From: Deinococcus aerophilus
Lineage (GTDB): Bacteria; Deinococcota; Deinococci; Deinococcales; Deinococcaceae
Length of the DNA: 64,000 bases
Reading direction: 5' to 3'
NCBI RefSeq assembly: GCF_014647075.1
Contig: NZ_BMOM01000012.1
Coordinates: 1 to 64,000, forward strand
Under the pieces are notes generated by a model. That model was given only the letters and a program-made list of their open reading frames with translations. It did no database searches and was not told the origin of the DNA. Positions 61,070 through 64,000 of this stretch are shown one piece after another. The translations under genes and the position numbers were made by a program. Every line of letters starts with the position of its first letter. Position 1 is the first letter of the stretch.

Positions 61070-62011
61070 TCAGTTCCAGCCCAGGCCCGAGCGCTCCTGC
61101 CAGTAGTGGGCCGGCGACATGGCGAGGTCGGCCAGGGCGTCCGCCTCCAGCCGCAGGTCCAGGGCCCGCAGGTTGCTGCGCAGCTGCGCCGTGGTGGTCG
61201 CTCCACTCAGAACCACGTCGGCCCACGGCTGGGCCAGAGCGGCGGCCAGCGCCACGGCGTCGGGGGTGACCTCCAGAGCCTGGGCCAGCCGGGTCAGCGC
61301 GGGCGGCGGCGTTCCCCGCGCGGTCAGGCGGCCGTTGGCGACCGTCTCCTTGACCACCACCGCCCAGCCCGCCGCATGTGCCTGGGCCAGCGCCGCGCCC
61401 GCTGAGGGTTCCAGCACGTTCCAGGTGGCCTGTACCACGCTCAGCGGGTTGCGGCCCTCCACCGAGACGTCCAGCGCCCGCCGCAGGGTCTCGGCCTGCC
61501 CCGGTCCGCTGGTGCTCAGGCCCACGCGCACGCCCGAGGCCGCGAGTTCCGCGAGCCGCGCGAGCACCCGCCCGTTTTCCAACACACCCGTCTCCAGCGT
61601 CGCGGAGTGGATCAGGTAAAGGTCCGGGGCACGGTCCAGGGCCGCCAGGGTTTCGGGCCATTGCCGCACCAGCGTGTCCAGATCATGACTCTTGACCTCG
61701 TGCGTACGGGCGTCGGTGCGCCAGTCCGCGACGTAGGTGTAGCCCCACTTGCTGCCCACCGTGGCGGTGTGTCCGCGCCCGCGCAGCCAGCCGCCCAGAA
61801 AGGCCTCGGCGCGGCCATAGCTGCGCGCGGCGTCGTAGTAGCGCACGCCGGCCGCCCACGCGGCGTCCAGGACAGTCCAGGCGTTGTCCTGCAGGGCCTG
61901 CACGTCCTTGTGGGGCAGGTCCCGGTCATGGCCCAGGTTGATGTATCCGGGCCGGCCCAGTGCGGCGAGGCCCAGGCCCAGGCGGGGGGAAGCGGGAGGC
62001 AGGAGGTTCAT
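61070..62011 (-). CDS. Aldo/keto reductase
   Basis: 313 residues, TIM barrel. Tetrad: Asp in GVRYYDAARSY, Tyr in ARSYGRAEAF, Lys in TVGSKWGYTY and His in DLYLIHSATLE. VVLSGATTTAQLRSN is the NADP phosphate-binding segment. The physiological substrate is unknown; it differs from the aldo/keto reductase at 44254 and is not a recent copy. Its start overlaps the end of the small gene upstream by 4 bases. Confidence 0.9.
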   Translation of the reverse strand: MNLLPPASPRLGLGLAALGRPGYINLGHDRDLPHKDVQALQDNAWTVLDAAWAAGVRYYDAARSYGRAEAFLGGWLRGRGHTATVGSKWGYTYVADWRTDARTHEVKSHDLDTLVRQWPETLAALDRAPDLYLIHSATLETGVLENGRVLARLAELAASGVRVGLSTSGPGQAETLRRALDVSVEGRNPLSVVQATWNVLEPSAGAALAQAHAAGWAVVVKETVANGRLTARGTPPPALTRLAQALEVTPDAVALAAALAQPWADVVLSGATTTAQLRSNLRALDLRLEADALADLAMSPAHYWQERSGLGWN

Positions 62012-62292
62012 CTGCCTGCCCCTCTGGGCAGATCACCGGTGGGTGCGGCAGGGACGGTCAGGTGAAGGACGCTGTGCCGGGCCGGCGTGAGGCTGCACAG
62101 CGGGTGCATCACACCGAATTCAGCGTCCGGGGCCGGGTAAAGTCCATGCCCGGTATTGCTGTCTTCGTCCGCCGTTTCACGCAGGAAACTGCTGTAGGCC
62201 AGCGCGGACGTGATGGATAAATCGGCGCGTATGGCGTCGCGCAGCTGGGTGTCCATAAAGGCATCTATAGGGGTGTGGCGCTGCACATTCAC
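62008..62292 (-). CDS. Hypothetical protein, 94 aa, coupled to the aldo/keto reductase
   Basis: I do not recognise it. The N-terminal part is helical (DTQLRDAIRADLSITSALAYSSFL); the C-terminal part is short and Pro/Gly-rich. No signal peptide. GTG start without a ribosome-binding site; TACT-containing sequence lies 8-10 bases upstream. It ends in an ATGA overlap with the reductase gene, so the two are translationally coupled. Confidence 0.6.
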   Translation of the reverse strand: MNVQRHTPIDAFMDTQLRDAIRADLSITSALAYSSFLRETADEDSNTGHGLYPAPDAEFGVMHPLCSLTPARHSVLHLTVPAAPTGDLPRGAGR

Positions 62293-62441
62293 TTGAGACC
62301 AGTATGGCCCACCTGACGTCAGCCACGGGGAAATGCTCCGGCCCGGTGGCCTGCCTGCGCGTCAGATTCTAGAAAGTTTGTGTGGCGATAATTGAGATCA
62401 GATAAAGAAACCGCTCATTTTTGGGGCGGGTTGGGGGACCT

Positions 62442-62636
62442 ATGAAGGAAGCGAAGACTGCTCTGAAACCCGTCGCCTTTGACCCGCAGAACATGGAGCG
62501 GGGCGATGACGGTGACCTCTACCACCTGCCCACCCTGCGCCTGCTGCTCGCTGCCGGCCGCCTGTCTCATGACAGCGCCGGATACCGGCTGCTGATGCAG
62601 CACGCCGCGTCGTTACAGCCCCGTCTGATCGCCTGA
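62442..62636 (+). CDS. Small hypothetical protein, 64 aa
   Basis: I do not recognise it. Acidic N-terminal half (FDPQNMERGDDGDLYHL), then a helix (TLRLLLAAGRLSHDSAGYRLLMQHA). GGGGGA lies 5 bases before the ATG, and the upstream 80 bases are AT-rich, as for a promoter region. Reasonable but unproven small gene between the aldo/keto reductase region and the paa operon. Confidence 0.5.
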   Translation: MKEAKTALKPVAFDPQNMERGDDGDLYHLPTLRLLLAAGRLSHDSAGYRLLMQHAASLQPRLIA

Positions 62637-62797
62637 CCGCCCTTGCTGCCGCCCTCACCATTGGGGCGATGGGCGAGTATCCCGCGCCGTGTGACCGGCC
62701 GGCTTCTCTCAGGACGAGCCGCCCTGGTGTGGCCCACGGGGCAAGGGCGGCGAGGGCGCACCGACATGAATGCGCCTGCTTAGAGGCCTCACCACCA

Positions 62798-62820
62798 ACC
62801 TAACGCTCGTTAGGTAGACT
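62798..62820 (+). promoter_or_regulatory. paa promoter with PaaR-type operator
   Basis: ACCTAACG-CT-CGTTAGGT (62798-62815) is an 18-bp perfect palindrome matching the CNAACGNNCGTTNG box that I recall for the Thermus TetR-family repressor PaaR. It abuts the -10 TAGACT (62815-62820), so bound repressor would block RNA polymerase. The leader to paaA is about 17 bases and holds AGGAGG. Confidence 0.7.
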
Positions 62821-62843
62821 GGGGTTATCTCAGGAGGTCCCCT

Positions 62844-63809
<966 letters not shown>

Positions 63810-63934
63810 CGGAAAACAGGTCGGGGGGCGGGCCGCAGTCCACGCATGTGGAGGCTGCGCCTGCCCACGCCCTCCTGTTGAGGTTCAGCGCTTCCGCTTT
63901 TCTTTCCGCGCCCCCAGGGCGCCCGAGGACAACC

Positions 63935-64000
63935 ATGACCCAGTCTCCTTCACAATCTCCAACGCACGACACCCAGTGGCCGCGCTGGGAAGTTTTTAAA
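63935..64000 (+). CDS. paaB: Phenylacetyl-CoA epoxidase subunit PaaB (5' part)
   Basis: The first 22 codons only; the window ends here. After a short Ser/Gln/Pro-rich tail the sequence reads TQWPRWEVFK, which matches the PaaB start (WPLYEVF in E. coli). The position directly after paaA supports it. No strong ribosome-binding site: CGAGGAC lies before the ATG. Confidence 0.8.
   Translation, partial: MTQSPSQSPTHDTQWPRWEVFK

Overview
This 64 kb window is chromosomal DNA from a Deinococcus species (Deinococcota). The evidence is high-GC, densely packed genes; a Dps1-type ferritin with the N-terminal metal site of the D. radiodurans protein; a 460-residue RNase II-family enzyme of the Deinococcus type; a phenylacetate operator matching the PaaR box known from Thermus; and, on both strands, many start codons lying 5-7 bases downstream of a TANNNT -10 box. 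That last pattern is leaderless transcription, which is common in Deinococcus. I saw no rRNA, insertion sequence, prophage or CRISPR array. The window is mostly core genome.

Layout. 1-661: no gene, with a tRNA 3'-end-like fragment and a tandem repeat. 0.66-6.2 kb: unknown protein, guanylate kinase, macro-domain protein, endonuclease III, LURP-one-like protein, and overlapping fmt/def. 6.3-17.9 kb: aguB, methyltransferase, truA, LysM/M23 peptidase, surE, TPR protein, DsbA-like protein, tandem GNAT protein, aguA, RNase II. 18.1-20.1 kb: a three-protein set sharing a short helical motif (DUF4097-like, SHOCT-like, DUF2089). 20.3-29.3 kb: Crp/Fnr regulator divergent from an acyl-CoA dehydrogenase, then secreted cell-envelope proteins (C39-like peptidase, peptidoglycan-binding protein, AMIN amidase), an alkyltransferase-like repair protein, an anchored cytochrome c and a methyltransferase. 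29.3-36.4 kb: menG, kbl-like, GNAT, lpd, hemW, an unknown protein, an auxin-efflux-type carrier. 36.5-49 kb: tRNA-Pro, MMPL and DedA membrane proteins, HAD phosphatase, dps, metallo-beta-lactamase-fold enzyme, PLP dehydratase, aldo/keto reductase, TPR-GGDEF protein, ABC-2 exporter. 49.1-51.8 kb: Mn/Zn ABC importer under a DtxR/MntR-like operator. 51.9-56.7 kb: coxE, coxD, coxG and a mocA-like gene, a molybdo-hydroxylase maturation set without its enzyme. 56.7-62.6 kb: rRNA/tRNA m5U methyltransferase-like gene, lipoprotein, acpS/HAD pair, a fused MNT-HEPN protein, aldo/keto reductase. 62.8-64 kb: start of the paa operon (paaA, partial paaB).

How the genes work together. aguA and aguB together convert agmatine to putrescine. 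gmk, the macro-domain protein, endonuclease III and the ATL protein belong to nucleotide metabolism and repair. Dps and the Mn/Zn importer are metal and oxidative-stress functions that matter in this genus. The least expected items are the single-chain MNT-HEPN toxin-antitoxin-like protein (60352-61059), the cox maturation genes without their enzyme, the DUF4097/SHOCT/DUF2089 set, and two unexplained non-coding elements: a 20-bp perfect hairpin after tRNA-Pro and a tRNA-like fragment at the left edge.
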